From contig CAZVES010000001.1 of assembly GCA_964625835.1 (NCBI GenBank), forward strand, positions 1 to 56,784: DNA of 56,784 nt, given 5' to 3'. The translations under genes were made by a program, and so were the position numbers. The notes under the pieces are model-generated. The model was not told where the DNA came from. It made no database searches and saw nothing but the letters and a program-made list of their open reading frames with translations. Position 1 is the stretch's first letter, and each line of letters opens with the position of its first letter. The DNA is from UBA5336 sp964625835 (GTDB lineage: Bacteria > Pseudomonadota > Alphaproteobacteria > Caulobacterales > Hyphomonadaceae). Below, piece after piece: positions 18,218 through 26,305 of this stretch.

Positions 18218-18251
18218 CTGTCATACCAGTGTCAGCATTCCAAACTACACA
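18218..18251 (+). promoter_or_regulatory. Pho box and -10 region of the pst operon
   Basis: CTGTCAT (18218-18224), a 4-base spacer and GTGTCAG (18229-18235) form a Pho box matching the CTGTCAT-N4-CTGTCAT consensus at 12 of 14 half-site positions. TACACA (18246-18251), 10 nt downstream, fits a -10 element in a PhoB-activated promoter where the Pho box replaces the -35. It lies 15 bp upstream of the pstC start at 18266. This predicts induction by phosphate starvation through PhoB, encoded at the end of the same cluster. Confidence 0.75.
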
Positions 18252-18265
18252 ATTGCGGAGGTTTA

Positions 18266-19684
18266 ATGGGGCGAGACATGCTGCAGTCCATTGGGCACCT
18301 GCCGATGGTTTGGATGGCGTTCGCGATTCTCGCGGTCGGCGGCTGCCTTGCCTTTGTGGCGGGCCGTGCTGCGGCCATGGGTTTTCTCGCCACTGGAGAA
18401 GGCCGCCTGAACTCCCGGCCCAATTACCACGGATACTATGTGGCCATGTGGGCCATTGTGCCCGCGGCCCTGATACTGGTCGGGTACGGACTGTTTGGCG
18501 CTTCAATCACGCGCAGTCTGCTGGGTGGTGAACTGCCATCGGGCTTTGCCGACCTTGAGTCCCTGCAGATGTCCCAGTATCTCGACAGGGTCGCCGAAGC
18601 GGCGCGCATGGACCCGGCGACCTATGGGAGCGCTCCCATTTTCTCCGCGATCACAGAGCGGTTCCTGGTTCTGTCGGGAGCGGTGAAACTGACAACGATC
18701 CTTGGGGCTCTTGCGGTCGCTGGCGCGGGCGCATTCTATGCACGCACGCGGCTGGCCGGGGTATTTCGTGCAAGGGCCCAGGTCGAGAATGGTCTTCAGT
18801 TCCTTTTCTTTCTGTGCGCCGCGATTGCCGTTGCCACCACGGTCGGCATCGTTGCATCGCTGTTCTTTGAATCCTTGCGCTTCTTTGCCCAGATCCCATT
18901 CTTCAGCTTTGTCTTCGGCACGGAATGGAACGCCCAGACCAATGCGGACTTTGGCGCAATCCCGCTCTTCTTCGGCACCTTCATCATCTCCCTGATCGCC
19001 ATGTGCGTGGCCGCGCCCGTGGGGCTCTATGCGGCGATCTACCTGTCTGAATATGCCGGTCCGAAGGTGCGCGGCTGGGTCAAGCCTATGCTGGAGGTGC
19101 TGGCGGGCATTCCGACGGTTGTCTACGGCTTCTTTGCCATCCTCGTCGTGGCACCCTTTGTGCGCGAAGGCGCGCTCTGGTTGAACGGACTGCCCTTCAT
19201 TCCCGATGAGTTCTTTGCGGCCTCCTCGACGAACGCTCTGGCCGCCGGTCTCGTCATGGGGGTGATGATCATTCCCTTCGTCTCCTCCCTGTCAGACGAT
19301 GTGATCAATGCCGTGCCCCAATCTCTGCGCGACGGGGCCTATGCCATGGGCGCGACCAGGTCCGAGACGGTCAAGCAAGTCATCATGCCCGCCGCTCTTC
19401 CCGGCATCATCGCGGCGCTCCTGCTGGCGGTCTCGCGTGCGATTGGCGAGACCATGATCGTGGTCATGGCAGCGGGCCTTCGACCCCAGATCACGGCGGA
19501 CCCCACGGCGGAAATCACCACCATCACCGTGCAGATCGTGTCCCTGCTGACCGGTGACAGTGAGTTTGACAGCCCCAAGACGCTCTCAGCCTTTGCGCTG
19601 GGTTTTGTCCTGTTCCTGATGACGCTGGTGTTCAATCTGATCGCGCTGCGCGTGGTCCAGAAATACCGGGAAAAGTATGACTGA
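18266..19684 (+). CDS. pstC: Phosphate ABC transporter permease PstC
   Basis: This 472-residue inner-membrane permease carries high-affinity phosphate with PstA. The C-terminal two thirds is a standard PstC core, including SEYAGPKVRGWVKPMLEVLAG and the coupling-helix region ending AMGATRSETVKQVI. The first about 170 residues are an extension with two or three extra membrane segments, as in long-form PstC proteins. The start at 18266 has GGAGG 4 nt upstream (18257-18261). Its stop overlaps pstA by 8 bp. No pstS is present upstream, so the binding protein must be encoded elsewhere. Confidence 0.95.
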   Translation: MGRDMLQSIGHLPMVWMAFAILAVGGCLAFVAGRAAAMGFLATGEGRLNSRPNYHGYYVAMWAIVPAALILVGYGLFGASITRSLLGGELPSGFADLESLQMSQYLDRVAEAARMDPATYGSAPIFSAITERFLVLSGAVKLTTILGALAVAGAGAFYARTRLAGVFRARAQVENGLQFLFFLCAAIAVATTVGIVASLFFESLRFFAQIPFFSFVFGTEWNAQTNADFGAIPLFFGTFIISLIAMCVAAPVGLYAAIYLSEYAGPKVRGWVKPMLEVLAGIPTVVYGFFAILVVAPFVREGALWLNGLPFIPDEFFAASSTNALAAGLVMGVMIIPFVSSLSDDVINAVPQSLRDGAYAMGATRSETVKQVIMPAALPGIIAALLLAVSRAIGETMIVVMAAGLRPQITADPTAEITTITVQIVSLLTGDSEFDSPKTLSAFALGFVLFLMTLVFNLIALRVVQKYREKYD

Positions 19685-21281
19685 TACCTTGCCTGCGAAC
19701 CCCAGCCCTGCACCGGCCAGCTTCAATGATGAAGCGGCCCGCATGCGGCTGAAGAAACGTCATGCCGCCGAGCGCCGCTTCCAGGCCTACGGTATAGCCG
19801 CGATCGGCGTGGCGCTGGCCTTTCTTGTGCTGTTTATCGCTTCGATCGGGAGTCAGGCACTGACGGCGTTCTCCCACCACAAGATCAGCTTTGACCTGCC
19901 CCTCGCCGCCGACGTGGTCGCGCCCGAGGGCGTCGGCAACACCGAAGCGATAGCTGAGAATGTGTCTGGCTTTTACCAGCTGGTGCGCGAGGATCTGGCA
20001 CGGAGCTTCCCGGAAGCCGCGCGGGACGGCAACACGCGCGAACTCAATGACCTTGTCACGCGCCTGGCCGTCCTGCCCATGGCCAGGGCGACCGCAGAGA
20101 ATCCCGGTCGCATTGGCGAGACCGTGACCTACAACACGGCCCTGTCCGATGACCTTGACCTTTACCTGAAAGGTGCAGTGGCACCGGAGACGCGTTTCCG
20201 GACCGGGATCGTGACAGGAGCAACCCGGATTTCGCTCGATGGTGCCGAGCGTGTGACCCTGACAGGGGTCGAGGCGTTTGACCGTTTGTCTGGGCTTGTT
20301 GAAGCGCCTGCGGGCAATGATGGCGCCGAAGCTGGGCAGAGTGTCCTGATCCAGGCCGGGTCAACCGTGGCGCGTGTGCTCGAGGCCACGCCGGACGAGG
20401 CATTGGTCGAAGTCCTGACCGGTGACCTTTCGGCCTTTGAGGGTCAGCGGGCCGATGTGCGCATCATTGGCCTGGCCGAGGATGCTCGGAACATGAGCGA
20501 CCGTCAGATCGCATGGACACTGGCACTCATGGAAGACGGTCGTATCTCGCGCCAGTTCAACTGGGCCCTGCTGACGAACGCCGATTCCACATATCCGGAA
20601 ATAGCCGGCGTCCTCTCCGCCATCGTGGGATCGCTGTTCACCATGCTGATCACCGCGATGATTGCGATCCCCATCGGTATCTGCGCGGCGATTTATCTAG
20701 AAGAGTACGCGCCGAAGAACCGCCTGACCGACCTGATCGAAGTCAACATCAACAACCTGGCCGCTGTGCCTTCGATTGTCTTTGGCCTTCTGGGTGCAGC
20801 CGTGTTCATCAACTTCCTTGCCCTGCCGCGATCGGCGCCCCTTGTCGGCGGGCTTGTGCTGGGACTTATGACATTGCCAACCGTGATCATCGCCTCGCGC
20901 GCCGCCCTGAGATCGGTGCCCCCGTCGATCCGCAGTGCTGCGCTCGGGGTCGGAGCGTCGAAGACCCAGACCGTCATGCACCACGTGTTACCCTTGGCGG
21001 CGCCTGGCATCATGACCGGCGCGATCATTGGCATGGCCCGCGCCCTGGGCGAGACGGCGCCGCTCCTGCTGATCGGAATGGTGGCCTTCGTGGCCGAGGT
21101 GCCGTCAGGTCCAACCGATGAGGCGACGGCCCTCCCGGTCCTGATCTTCAAATGGTCGACCGGGGCCGAGCGCGCCTGGGAGCCCAATACGGCGGCTGCG
21201 ATTGTCGTGCTGTTGTCCTTCATGGTGTTGATGAATGCAGCAGCGGTGTTTCTGCGCCGCCGCTTTGAGCGGAGATGGTAA
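19677..21281 (+). CDS. pstA: Phosphate ABC transporter permease PstA with large periplasmic insertion
   Basis: This 534-residue protein is far longer than E. coli PstA (about 300). After TM1 (about residues 38-60) comes a periplasmic region of roughly 240 residues (to about 305) with a beta-rich pattern, and only then the canonical permease core (EEYAPKNRLTDLIEVNI; coupling region ALGVGASKTQTVMHHVLPLA). I recall the N-terminal part being catalogued as DUF3333 in long-form PstA. It overlaps pstC and is followed 2 bp later by pstB. Confidence 0.95.
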   Translation: MTDTLPANPSPAPASFNDEAARMRLKKRHAAERRFQAYGIAAIGVALAFLVLFIASIGSQALTAFSHHKISFDLPLAADVVAPEGVGNTEAIAENVSGFYQLVREDLARSFPEAARDGNTRELNDLVTRLAVLPMARATAENPGRIGETVTYNTALSDDLDLYLKGAVAPETRFRTGIVTGATRISLDGAERVTLTGVEAFDRLSGLVEAPAGNDGAEAGQSVLIQAGSTVARVLEATPDEALVEVLTGDLSAFEGQRADVRIIGLAEDARNMSDRQIAWTLALMEDGRISRQFNWALLTNADSTYPEIAGVLSAIVGSLFTMLITAMIAIPIGICAAIYLEEYAPKNRLTDLIEVNINNLAAVPSIVFGLLGAAVFINFLALPRSAPLVGGLVLGLMTLPTVIIASRAALRSVPPSIRSAALGVGASKTQTVMHHVLPLAAPGIMTGAIIGMARALGETAPLLLIGMVAFVAEVPSGPTDEATALPVLIFKWSTGAERAWEPNTAAAIVVLLSFMVLMNAAAVFLRRRFERRW

Positions 21282-21283
21282 GC

Positions 21284-22120
21284 ATGACAGAGCAGGCGAC
21301 TGGCAAGGGCGACCCGGCGCAGGAGATCGGCGACGTAGAGAAAACGGCAGACGCGTCGCAAAACCTGACCAAGGTGGATTGTCGCCACATCGACGTCTTC
21401 TACGGAGACAAGCAGGCGATCTTCGACATCTCGATGGTGATTCCCGAACGGGCCGTGACCGCATTCATCGGGCCGTCAGGGTGCGGAAAGTCGACGTTCC
21501 TGCGATGCCTGAACCGCATGAACGACACGATCGAGAGTGCCAGGGTCGAGGGCCAGGTGATCATTGATGGCCAGGATGTGAACTCCGAACAGGTCGACCC
21601 TGTCCTGTTGCGTTCACGCGTCGGGATGGTCTTCCAGAAGCCAAACCCGTTTCCGAAGTCAATCTACGACAATATTGCCTACGGCCCGCGCATCCATGGC
21701 TTCGCCTCGTCTCGGTCCGACCTGGATGAGATCGTGGAGACCAGCCTGACCCGGGCAGGGCTCTGGCAAGAAGTCAAGGACCGGCTCAGCCAGCCGGGCA
21801 CGGGACTGTCGGGCGGTCAGCAACAGCGCCTATGCATTGCTCGGGCCATCGCGGTGAGCCCGGAAGTGATCCTGATGGATGAGCCCTGTTCGGCCCTGGA
21901 TCCGATTGCAACCGCGCGCATTGAAGAGCTGATCGACGAGTTGCGCGAACGCTTCTGCATCGTGATTGTGACCCATTCCATGCAACAGGCGGCACGGGTC
22001 TCGCAGCGCACAGCATTTTTCCATCTTGGAAAGCTCGTCGAGTATGGTGAGACCGAGCAGGTGTTCACCAACCCGTCCGATACGCGCACGCAGGACTACA
22101 TCACCGGTCGGTTTGGCTGA
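21284..22120 (+). CDS. pstB: Phosphate ABC transporter ATP-binding protein PstB
   Basis: This 278-residue ATPase energises PstCA. Walker A is GPSGCGKST, the Q-loop region MVFQKPNPFPKS is characteristic of PstB, the signature is LSGGQQQR, and Walker B is VILMDEP. An N-terminal polar extension of about 30 residues precedes the ABC domain. I chose the ATG at 21284 because GGAG at 21271-21274 is spaced 9 nt from it and abuts the in-frame ATG at 21275. It follows pstA directly. Confidence 0.97.
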   Translation: MTEQATGKGDPAQEIGDVEKTADASQNLTKVDCRHIDVFYGDKQAIFDISMVIPERAVTAFIGPSGCGKSTFLRCLNRMNDTIESARVEGQVIIDGQDVNSEQVDPVLLRSRVGMVFQKPNPFPKSIYDNIAYGPRIHGFASSRSDLDEIVETSLTRAGLWQEVKDRLSQPGTGLSGGQQQRLCIARAIAVSPEVILMDEPCSALDPIATARIEELIDELRERFCIVIVTHSMQQAARVSQRTAFFHLGKLVEYGETEQVFTNPSDTRTQDYITGRFG

Positions 22121-22186
22121 TCGCCGCCGGGCGGAGGACCATAAAGTTAGCACGTCAAAGTGGCCCTTTTGGGAGTACCAGTCTAA

Positions 22187-22888
22187 ATGGAACATATGAC
22201 GACCCATATTGTTTCCGCATTTTCTGAAGAGCTTGAGCATCTTTCGGCCGACATTCTTCGTATGGGAGGGGTCGCCGAGACGATGATCGACAAGGCGTGC
22301 ACCGCCCTTGTGACCGGCAACCAGTCGCTCGCCGACGAAACCTCCGAAATGGATGACATCGTTGATGCCATCGAGGTCGAGGTCGAGCGGCGCATCATGC
22401 GCCTTCTCGCCTTGCGCCAGCCCATGGCGCATGATCTCAGGTCCGTCGTGGCCGCGCTGAAAGTCGCGTCTGAACTGGAGCGGGTCGGCGACCTGTCGAA
22501 GAACATCGCCAAGCGCGTCTCGCCGCTGGCGGGCGTCGATGTTTCCAGTGCGATCAAGGGCATTGAGCGCATGGGGCGCGGTGTCCAGCAGCAATTGCAC
22601 GGCATTCTCGATGCTTACTCGGAGTCCGACGCCGAACTGACCCTGAAAGTCTGGGTCGGCGATGAGGACATCGACCAGCATTACAATTCGCTGTTCCGGG
22701 AGGTGCTGACCTACATGATGCAGGACCCCAGCCTGATTGGCGCGGGCACCCACCTGATGTTCATCGCGAAGAACCTTGAACGGATCGGCGACCATTGTAC
22801 CAACATTGCAGAGATCGTGCACTATCAGGTAACAGGAACCTACCTGTCCTCGAGCGCGCGACCCAAGGCTCCGCTCCTGGAGGGATGA
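22187..22888 (+). CDS. phoU: Phosphate signalling regulator PhoU
   Basis: This 233-residue all-helical protein links the Pst transporter to the PhoR/PhoB system. Two PhoU repeats are visible, the first around VAETMIDKACTAL with the ALRQPMAHDLRSVVAALK metal-site motif, the second with GAGTHLMFIAKNLERIGDH. The length is normal. GGGAG lies upstream of the ATG. It is 66 bp after pstB, and its TGA (22886-22888) comes two bases before the phoB start I prefer, so phoU and phoB are tightly linked. Confidence 0.97.
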   Translation: MEHMTTHIVSAFSEELEHLSADILRMGGVAETMIDKACTALVTGNQSLADETSEMDDIVDAIEVEVERRIMRLLALRQPMAHDLRSVVAALKVASELERVGDLSKNIAKRVSPLAGVDVSSAIKGIERMGRGVQQQLHGILDAYSESDAELTLKVWVGDEDIDQHYNSLFREVLTYMMQDPSLIGAGTHLMFIAKNLERIGDHCTNIAEIVHYQVTGTYLSSSARPKAPLLEG

Positions 22889-22890
22889 AC

Positions 22891-23616
22891 ATGAATCGTC
22901 AGACCATCGAGAAGCGGGGGCGAGAGACGATGAAACCCTATGTCCTGATTGCAGAAGACGATGAAGGCGTGGTCGAACTGCTCAAGTACAATCTCCTGAA
23001 TGAGGATTACGAGGCCGGCATCGCCGTGGATGGCGAAGAGACTCTGATGATGATTGAAGAGCGTGCGCCGGATCTCCTGCTGCTGGACTGGATGCTGCCG
23101 AAGGTGCCGGGCATTGAGGTGTGCCGCCGGGTCCGCTCGCGCGGTGACACGGCCAACATGCCGATCATCATGCTTACGGCGCGCAGTGAGGAAACCGACC
23201 GAATCCGTGGGCTGGACACAGGCGCTGATGACTATGTGACGAAACCCTTCTCAACCACGGAACTGATGGCGCGTGTTCGCGCCGTCATGCGCCGCATCCG
23301 GCCCGGGCTCATGGAAGACAGGCTGGTCATTGGCGACATCACCATCGACCGCAGCGCCCACACCGTCGAGCGCGCAGGCCAAAGCATTCATCTCGGCCCC
23401 ACCGAGTTCAGGCTGCTGGATTATTTCATGCAGCATCCCGGCCGGGTGTTTTCCCGTGAACAACTCCTCGACAGTGTCTGGGGCTCCGATGTGTATGTCG
23501 AAGCGCGCACGGTGGATGTGCATGTCGGGCGCTTGCGCAAGGCGCTCAAGGAGAATGGCGGGGACGATCCCATCCGCACCGTGAGAAGCGCCGGTTACGC
23601 CCTGAAATCCGATTGA
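22891..23616 (+). CDS. phoB: Phosphate regulon response regulator PhoB
   Basis: An OmpR-type regulator of 241 residues from ATG 22891, which has GGAGG 7 nt upstream inside the phoU end; an alternative ATG at 22930 gives the common MKPYVLIAEDD N-terminus. The receiver domain has the acidic pocket (AEDDE), the phosphoacceptor Asp in LLLDWMLP (D53 from the shorter start) and the Lys in TKPF. The C-terminal winged helix (TEFRLLDYFMQHPGRVFSR, DVHVGRLRKAL) binds Pho boxes such as the one at 18218. The sensor kinase PhoR is not in the window. Confidence 0.96.
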   Translation: MNRQTIEKRGRETMKPYVLIAEDDEGVVELLKYNLLNEDYEAGIAVDGEETLMMIEERAPDLLLLDWMLPKVPGIEVCRRVRSRGDTANMPIIMLTARSEETDRIRGLDTGADDYVTKPFSTTELMARVRAVMRRIRPGLMEDRLVIGDITIDRSAHTVERAGQSIHLGPTEFRLLDYFMQHPGRVFSREQLLDSVWGSDVYVEARTVDVHVGRLRKALKENGGDDPIRTVRSAGYALKSD

Positions 23617-23637
23617 ATCCGTCTACGCGCGGCGTGA

Positions 23638-24834
23638 TCAAAGCCCCAGTACGCGCTTGGCGATGATGTTCTTCTGAATCTCATTCGTCCCGCCATAGAT
23701 GCTTTGCGCGCGGCCGCCGAGATAGCCGCTCACCGCAGGTGGCGCATATGCGGTTTCCGGAGCCTCGTTGAAGTCACCGCGCGCTGAATCCGGCGTCTTC
23801 GCCAGTGCTGCGCGCGCACCGGCCTCCAGCATCAGTTCCGTGATCTGCTGGTGGGTTTCTGTCGCGAGGATCTTCACAATGGAGGCCTCATTTCCCGGCG
23901 ATCCACCCGCGCTGACAGCCGACAGGATGCGCAGCACCTGCATCTCCAGCCCATCCAGCGCGATGGTCGCCGCCGAGAGCTTGTGGGCAAACGCCTCGTC
24001 ATCGATCAGGCGCCGGTTGCCGCCATCCTCGGCCGCGCTGGCCAGCATGCGCAAATCCGCCAGCATTTTCCGCTTGCCGCCGATGCGCGCATAGGAGGTG
24101 CGCTCATGGCCGAGCAGGTACTGGCTGTAGCCCCAGCCCTTGCCTTCCTCGCCGATGCGATAGTCCAGCGGCACGCGGACATTCTCGAAATGGACCTGGT
24201 TCAGCACATGCTTGCCGTCGATGGTGATGATCGGCGTCAGCGTCACGCCCGGCCTGTCCATCTCGCTGCAGATGAAGGTGATGCCTTCCTGCTTCTTTCC
24301 CTCATTTGAGGTGCGCGCGAGAATAAAGACCCAGTCGGCATGCTGGGCGGCGCTGGTCCAGATCTTGGTGCCGTTGAGGACATACTCATCGCCTTCGCGG
24401 ACGGCTGAGAATTGCAGGCTGGCGAGGTCAGAACCCGAATTCGGCTCTGAGTAGCCCTGCGCCCAGCCATCCCGGCCCGAGCGGATTCCGTCGAGCCACT
24501 TTTCCTTCTGGTCGTCGGAGCCGAAGGTGTAGATCACCGGGCCGACATAGATGACGCCCATTGGGGTCACGGTCGGCGCGCCGGCGCGTTCCAGCTCTTC
24601 GTCGAAGATATACTGTTCCTCAAGGCTCCAGCCCGGGCCGCCATATTCTTCTGGCCAGGCGCTGGCCAGCCAGCCCTTCGAGCCGAGGGCCATCTCGGCC
24701 TTGCGCACTTCGGCCGTGGTCAGCGACCGGTTCTCGCGCACCTTTGCCAGTATGTCCTGAGGATACTCCTTTTCGAAGTAGGCGCGCACTTCGGCGCGAA
24801 AACCGTCAAGGGCGGGGTCGAAACTCATGTCCAT
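23638..24834 (-). CDS. Acyl-CoA dehydrogenase family protein
   Basis: This 398-residue flavoprotein would oxidise an acyl-CoA to the trans-2-enoyl-CoA. FAD/substrate motifs YSEPNSGSDLASL and NGTKIWTS, and the C-terminal SIYGGTNEIQKNIIAKRVLG, place it in the long-chain/FadE-like group. The Glu used as catalytic base in MCAD-type enzymes (YEGT) is Gly here (YGGT), so the base lies elsewhere or in a partner subunit. It is convergent with phoB (21 bp apart) and alone in its operon. The ATG at 24828 is an equally good start. The physiological substrate is unknown. Confidence 0.93.
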   Translation of the reverse strand: MDMSFDPALDGFRAEVRAYFEKEYPQDILAKVRENRSLTTAEVRKAEMALGSKGWLASAWPEEYGGPGWSLEEQYIFDEELERAGAPTVTPMGVIYVGPVIYTFGSDDQKEKWLDGIRSGRDGWAQGYSEPNSGSDLASLQFSAVREGDEYVLNGTKIWTSAAQHADWVFILARTSNEGKKQEGITFICSEMDRPGVTLTPIITIDGKHVLNQVHFENVRVPLDYRIGEEGKGWGYSQYLLGHERTSYARIGGKRKMLADLRMLASAAEDGGNRRLIDDEAFAHKLSAATIALDGLEMQVLRILSAVSAGGSPGNEASIVKILATETHQQITELMLEAGARAALAKTPDSARGDFNEAPETAYAPPAVSGYLGGRAQSIYGGTNEIQKNIIAKRVLGL

Positions 24835-24998
24835 GGCGCGTATCCTCTGTGTTGATAGGATGAACGTAACGCCGAAACGCGCCGCGCATAGTCCACACCT
24901 TGCGACACGCTACGCCAGGCTCGGCGATTGACGCGCCCCGGCGCGGCACTACGGTCGCGCCGCAGTGATTCAAGAATGACTTGTGAAGGGGCAGAGGC

Positions 24999-26300
24999 AT
25001 GGACGCCTGGTTCAGGATAGATTTGTGGAAACGCGTGATTGCCTTCCTCCTGCTCGGCCTCGCGGTCGGTCTCGGCATCCGTTACGGCATGGGCGCGGAT
25101 CAGGGCGGGGCCTTCGCCACAACCTGGTTTGGCTGGATCGGCGACCTTTTCCTGCGACTGATCCGGATGCTGATCGTGCCCCTGATCTTCTTCACCCTGG
25201 TTTCCGGGATCATCGCCATGGGCGACCCCAAGCGGCTGGGCAGTCTGGGCCTTCGAACCCTTTCGCTGTACTTCGGGACGACCGCCATCGCTGTCACGCT
25301 CGGCCTGATCGTGGCCACCGTGTTCCAGCCAGGCGCCAGCCTTTCGCCCGAGACATTCGCCGGGGCCGACGTATCCAGAATGCAGGATGTCGCCGAACGC
25401 GCCAACGAGGCGGGCGGCCTTGTGGACCGGCTCCTGCGCATCGTGCCGACCAATCCGGTCGAGGCACTTGCGAATGGAGATATCCTCCAGATCATCTTCT
25501 TTTCCATCATGTTCGGCGTGGGCATCCTCGCCGCGGGCGAGATCGCCAGGCCGGTTGCGAACTTCATGGATGGGGCATCCGAGGCCATGATGAAGGTGAC
25601 CATGTTCGTGATGGAAACCGCGCCGTTCGGCGTCTTCGGGCTCATGGTGACGGTGATGGCGACCCAGGGCCTTGGCGTCCTGCAAAGCCTCGGCACACTG
25701 GCGATTGCGCTGTACCTGGCCTGCGCGATCCACATCCTCGTCACCTATGGCGGCGTGATCATGACCTTGCTGTTGAAGCTCGACATGTTCAAGTTCCTGC
25801 GGGGCGTTACAGATGCCCAGGCGGTCGCCTATTCGACGGCCAGTTCGTCTGCGACGCTGCCAGTCACCATCACCTGTGCAGAGGAAAACCTCGGCGTGGA
25901 CAAAGCCATTGCCGGCTCTGTCCTGCCGCTTGGCGCGACCATCAACATGGATGGCACGGCGATCTATATCGGCATGGTGGCCCTGTTTGGTGCCCAGGCG
26001 ATGGGGATCGAGGTCTCGCTCGGCCAGTATGTGCTCGTCGCGCTCATGGCCACACTTGTATCGATCGGCGCGGCCGGCATTCCCAGCGCCGGGCTGTTCC
26101 TGTCAGGCCTTGCCCTCGCCCAGGTGGGCATTCCCGAGGAACAGGCCTTCCTGATCATCGGCTTCATCCTGCCCTTTGACCGGCTGCTCGACATGATGCG
26201 CACCCTGACAAATGTCACCGGCGACGCTGCGGTGGCCACGGCCGTGGCCAAGTGGGAAGGCGAGTTTGACAAGGACGTCTTTGACGCACCTGATATCTGA
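24999..26300 (+). CDS. Dicarboxylate/amino acid:cation symporter (DAACS family)
   Basis: This 433-residue inner-membrane symporter is of the GltP/DctA fold. Hairpin-1 has the serine-rich SSSATLPVTITCAEENLGV. TM7 has the sodium-site NMDGTA, and TM8 has DRLLDMMRTLTNVTGDA, where the Arg in MMRT suggests a glutamate/aspartate or dicarboxylate substrate. The length is standard. It diverges from the acyl-CoA dehydrogenase with 164 bp between, and is convergent with the RND gene (6 bp apart). The exact substrate cannot be read from sequence. Confidence 0.95.
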   Translation: MDAWFRIDLWKRVIAFLLLGLAVGLGIRYGMGADQGGAFATTWFGWIGDLFLRLIRMLIVPLIFFTLVSGIIAMGDPKRLGSLGLRTLSLYFGTTAIAVTLGLIVATVFQPGASLSPETFAGADVSRMQDVAERANEAGGLVDRLLRIVPTNPVEALANGDILQIIFFSIMFGVGILAAGEIARPVANFMDGASEAMMKVTMFVMETAPFGVFGLMVTVMATQGLGVLQSLGTLAIALYLACAIHILVTYGGVIMTLLLKLDMFKFLRGVTDAQAVAYSTASSSATLPVTITCAEENLGVDKAIAGSVLPLGATINMDGTAIYIGMVALFGAQAMGIEVSLGQYVLVALMATLVSIGAAGIPSAGLFLSGLALAQVGIPEEQAFLIIGFILPFDRLLDMMRTLTNVTGDAAVATAVAKWEGEFDKDVFDAPDI

Positions 26301-26305
26301 CGGGC

